6,195 nucleotides of DNA, from positions 1-6,195 of the forward strand of contig JAAEQP010000222.1 of the NCBI GenBank assembly GCA_024231375.1. The letters are read 5' to 3'. This document shows positions 4,169 through 6,195 of this stretch, piece after piece (within the stretch, counting starts at the first letter, position 1; every line of letters begins with the position of its first letter). A model generated the notes under the pieces. It was not told where the DNA came from and did no database searches. It saw nothing but the letters and a program-made list of their open reading frames with translations. This DNA is from a bacterium. Its GTDB lineage: Bacteria > Hydrogenedentota > Hydrogenedentia > Hydrogenedentiales > SLHB01. The translations under genes were made by a program, and so were the position numbers.

Positions 4169-6195
4169 TCAGGGCGACGCAACTGTGAACAGGTCCGTAT
4201 AGTCTCGGATAGTCGGTTGGTCCACGGATTTCACCCGAATCCGGTACGTCGTTCCAGGCGTCTCGCCAGACGGGATACTCCATGACCAAGTCCCGTCGGC
4301 CGCCGGAACCGTGGCAAGCGTACGCTGATGCGTCCAGTTGCTATACAGGCAGATGTACACGTTCCCGCCGATGCTGCCATCCGTGTTCCACGTGATGTCC
4401 TGGGGGGTGCCCGCTGTCCATGACGGTCCGCCCGTAGGAGCCGTGATCTGAATCTTCGGTTGCGCAATGGCGAACGTGCCACTGAAATCGCGAACCGTCG
4501 GCTCAGACGCCGACTTCACGCGGATGTGGTAGTTGGCCTTGACCGTCTCGTGCGACGGGATGTTCCAGGTCCAGCTACCCGAGGCCGCGGTCGTCATGGC
4601 CAGAGTGCGGACACGCGTCCACCCGTCGTACAGGCAGATGTATACGTTGCCCGTGATGGTGCCGTCCGTGGTCCATGTGATGCTGTGGGGAGCCCCTGCC
4701 TCCCACAAAGCGCTCGGTCCGGGCGCGGTCACCGCGATACGCGCCTGGTTGATCGAGAACTGGTCGCTGAAGTCCTGAACGGCCGGCGACAAGGCCGATT
4801 TCAGTCGAATGCGGTAGTCCGTCCCCACGAGTTCGTAGGACGGAACGTTCCACGTCCAACTTCCCGACGATACGGGCGTCATCTTCAGCGTCCGCTGGTA
4901 AGCCCATCCCCTGAACAGGCAGATGTACACGTCGCCGACCAGTGTGCCGTCCGTGGCCCAGGAAACCGTCTGCGGCGCGCCCGCGTTCCAGGAAGACGCA
5001 GCAGTGGGAGACGTCAATCGCAACGGCGATTGCGTAATCGCAAAGGCATCGGAGTAATCGTCGAGGCTCGGTGTGGAAACGGATTTCACGCGGATGCGGT
5101 AGTCTGTGTCCGGTGTCTGGCCGAACGGAATCGCCCAACCGTAAGACCCGGAACTCGCGGGCACCGTTGCCAGAACACGCTCCTGCGTCCATCCGTTATA
5201 CAGGATGATGTAGACGTTGCCCGTCACGCCCGTCGCCGTCCACGTGACGCCCTGCGTGGTCCCGGCCTTCCAACTGGATGCCGACGTGGGCGCGGTGACC
5301 GTGATGCCAGGCGTTTGCGTAGCGAAGCTGGTGGACGGGTCGCCGTACAGGTTGAAGTCCAGCTTGTTCATCCAGGAGTTGTAGCCCCAGGCCGTACCGA
5401 AGTTGCCCCGGCACCAGTTCAGCGCCGTGCCAACGTCTTCCGACGATCCCGACATCCGCTCGAAGATGCGGTACCCGTAAGAGGCGTTGTCACCGCAAGA
5501 GGAATACAGGCCCGTGTACCAGTTCGCAACCGCGTACCAAGAGACACGGGACGCGGACACCGTGCCGATGGCGCCGTTCTTCAGCAGGGAGTACCCAAGG
5601 TTGCCGGTGTTCTCGGGCCACCCGTTGTTGCACGACACCTGCACCACGTACGACGGGTAGCTGTCGTTCAGAGCGGAGCAATTGGAGCTATTCCACATGT
5701 TATACCAGGTGGATTCGCTCGTGTTGACCTGACAGATGTTGTCCGCGCGGACCGTATCACTCGTCCAACAGACGCGGGATGCCCCCGTCGAACTGCCGTG
5801 CCCCCACCACGTGACGAATCCATAGTGGTTCAGCCATTCGGATTGGATGTTCGCCTGGGTCAACGCAACGTTGCACGCGGTCAGGGGATAGGCGGTCCCG
5901 TCGCTCTTGCAGCCCGTCTTCTCGTAGAGGGTGTAGGCGCTGAAACTGTTCGTCGTGGCAAGGGTTTTCAAGGCCTCACCCCAAGAGTCCCCCATGGTTG
6001 CGGGCGTCGTGTCCACCACGCCGTCGTTGTCGCGGTCCTCGACGAAGTTGGATACAGCCGCGGGCGCGAGCAGCTTCTGACGCCAACTCTGGTCGCCGGT
6101 GGCCGTCTCATAGGTGATGATTTTCTGCAGGATGCTGTCAAGATCGGCGATGGTGCCGTAGTAGGGGATACGCCCAACCTTCACCTCGCAGTTGA
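4169..6195 (-). CDS. Secreted C25 (gingipain-like) cysteine peptidase with four Kre9/KNH-like repeats, 5' end missing
   Basis: The gene runs off the right edge. The GTG at 6182-6184 is an internal Val codon, because the frame continues upstream as NCEV before KVGRIPYY, a typical C25 motif. Counting that Val as residue 1, 671 residues are visible. The C25 domain covers about 1-287. It has the catalytic His129 in WWGHGS (codon 5798-5800), the catalytic Cys185 in VSCNNG (5630-5632), and a closing NLYGDPS. An insertion at 49-58 (EDRDNDGVVD) resembles a DxDxDGxxD calcium loop. Several Cys residues suggest an extracytoplasmic protein. Residues 294-670 are four tandem beta-sandwich repeats of 94-95 residues. 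The protein ends straight after repeat 4, with no type IX secretion domain, PEP-CTERM or LPXTG signal. The signal peptide and propeptide would lie outside the window. Likely role: extracellular protein breakdown or surface processing. The stop is 70 bases from the leuL start, with no terminator between. Confidence 0.85.
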   Translation of the reverse strand, partial: NCEVKVGRIPYYGTIADLDSILQKIITYETATGDQSWRQKLLAPAAVSNFVEDRDNDGVVDTTPATMGDSWGEALKTLATTNSFSAYTLYEKTGCKSDGTAYPLTACNVALTQANIQSEWLNHYGFVTWWGHGSSTGASRVCWTSDTVRADNICQVNTSESTWYNMWNSSNCSALNDSYPSYVVQVSCNNGWPENTGNLGYSLLKNGAIGTVSASRVSWYAVANWYTGLYSSCGDNASYGYRIFERMSGSSEDVGTALNWCRGNFGTAWGYNSWMNKLDFNLYGDPSTSFATQTPGITVTAPTSASSWKAGTTQGVTWTATGVTGNVYIILYNGWTQERVLATVPASSGSYGWAIPFGQTPDTDYRIRVKSVSTPSLDDYSDAFAITQSPLRLTSPTAASSWNAGAPQTVSWATDGTLVGDVYICLFRGWAYQRTLKMTPVSSGSWTWNVPSYELVGTDYRIRLKSALSPAVQDFSDQFSINQARIAVTAPGPSALWEAGAPHSITWTTDGTITGNVYICLYDGWTRVRTLAMTTAASGSWTWNIPSHETVKANYHIRVKSASEPTVRDFSGTFAIAQPKIQITAPTGGPSWTAGTPQDITWNTDGSIGGNVYICLYSNWTHQRTLATVPAADGTWSWSIPSGETPGTTYRIRVKSVDQPTIRDYTDLFTVASP
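4178..5305 (-). repeat. Four tandem ~285-bp repeats encoding Kre9/KNH-like domains
   Basis: Approximate units: 5033-5305, 4748-5023, 4463-4741 and 4178-4456. Each encodes the same pattern: a 'TAP..SSW.AG....ITW' opening, then GNVYICLY-GW, a 'SGSWTWNIPS' middle, 'DYRIRVKS' and 'DFSDxFxI' at the end. The marker Pro of the first motif falls at residues 299, 393, 488 and 583, a spacing of 94-95. Repeats 2-4 carry a Cys in VYICL, while repeat 1 has Ile there. Repeats 2-4 also share 'TDG' where repeat 1 has 'ATG', so repeat 1 is the most divergent. The family (Ser-Thr-rich, Kre9/KNH-like) is common in bacterial secreted proteins, presumably as spacers or for surface or polysaccharide attachment. 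Confidence 0.8.

Noticed and set aside
4178..5305. CRISPR or other DNA-level repeat array
   Set aside because: The repeats are about 285 bp, vary in sequence, stay in one reading frame and encode a protein domain, so they are coding tandem repeats.
6182..6184. GTG at 6184 as the true start of the peptidase
   Set aside because: The frame continues to the window edge, and a C25 peptidase needs a signal peptide, a propeptide and more of the catalytic domain before VGRIPYY.

Overview
The window looks like accessory chromosome from an uncultured, moderately GC-rich bacterium. The extracellular C25 peptidase with Kre9/KNH-type beta-sandwich repeats, the HAAS-like/PspC membrane protein and the GlgX-type debranching enzyme suggest an environmental Gram-negative-type lineage. 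No gene here fixes the phylum, and any closer placement would be a guess.

Layout, left to right. (1) Positions 1-1447, plus strand: the C-terminal two thirds of a GlgX/TreX-type glycogen debranching enzyme. All four GH13 motifs are present. The N-terminal CBM48 domain and the first part of the barrel are absent, and an unrecognised in-frame stretch (2-142) takes their place. (2) 1444-1607: a roughly 164-bp imperfect palindrome between two convergent genes. Its CTAG ends supply the TAG stop codons of both. (3) 1604-2458, minus: a HAAS-like + PspC membrane protein with its own promoter. (4) 2560-3777, minus: leuA, a short 2-isopropylmalate synthase without the C-terminal leucine-binding regulatory domain. 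(5) 3778-4168: a long leuA leader. It encodes a leucine-rich leader peptide (six Leu codons, PLLPLLLL) followed by a perfect 14-bp intrinsic terminator. Mutually exclusive pause, antiterminator and terminator helices can be drawn. A second possible upstream ORF with a consensus Shine-Dalgarno overlaps the leuA start. (6) 4169-6195, minus, running off the right edge: an extracellular gingipain-like C25 cysteine peptidase with four tandem ~95-residue Kre9/KNH-like repeats.

The best supported regulatory system is the leucine attenuator. Stalling at the Leu codons should free a segment (4023-4037) to pair with the 5' arm of the terminator and so allow leuA transcription. Completing the peptide places the ribosome on that segment and lets the terminator form. 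Because this LeuA lacks the feedback domain, attenuation may be the main leucine control. The other genes show no evident functional link to leuA.
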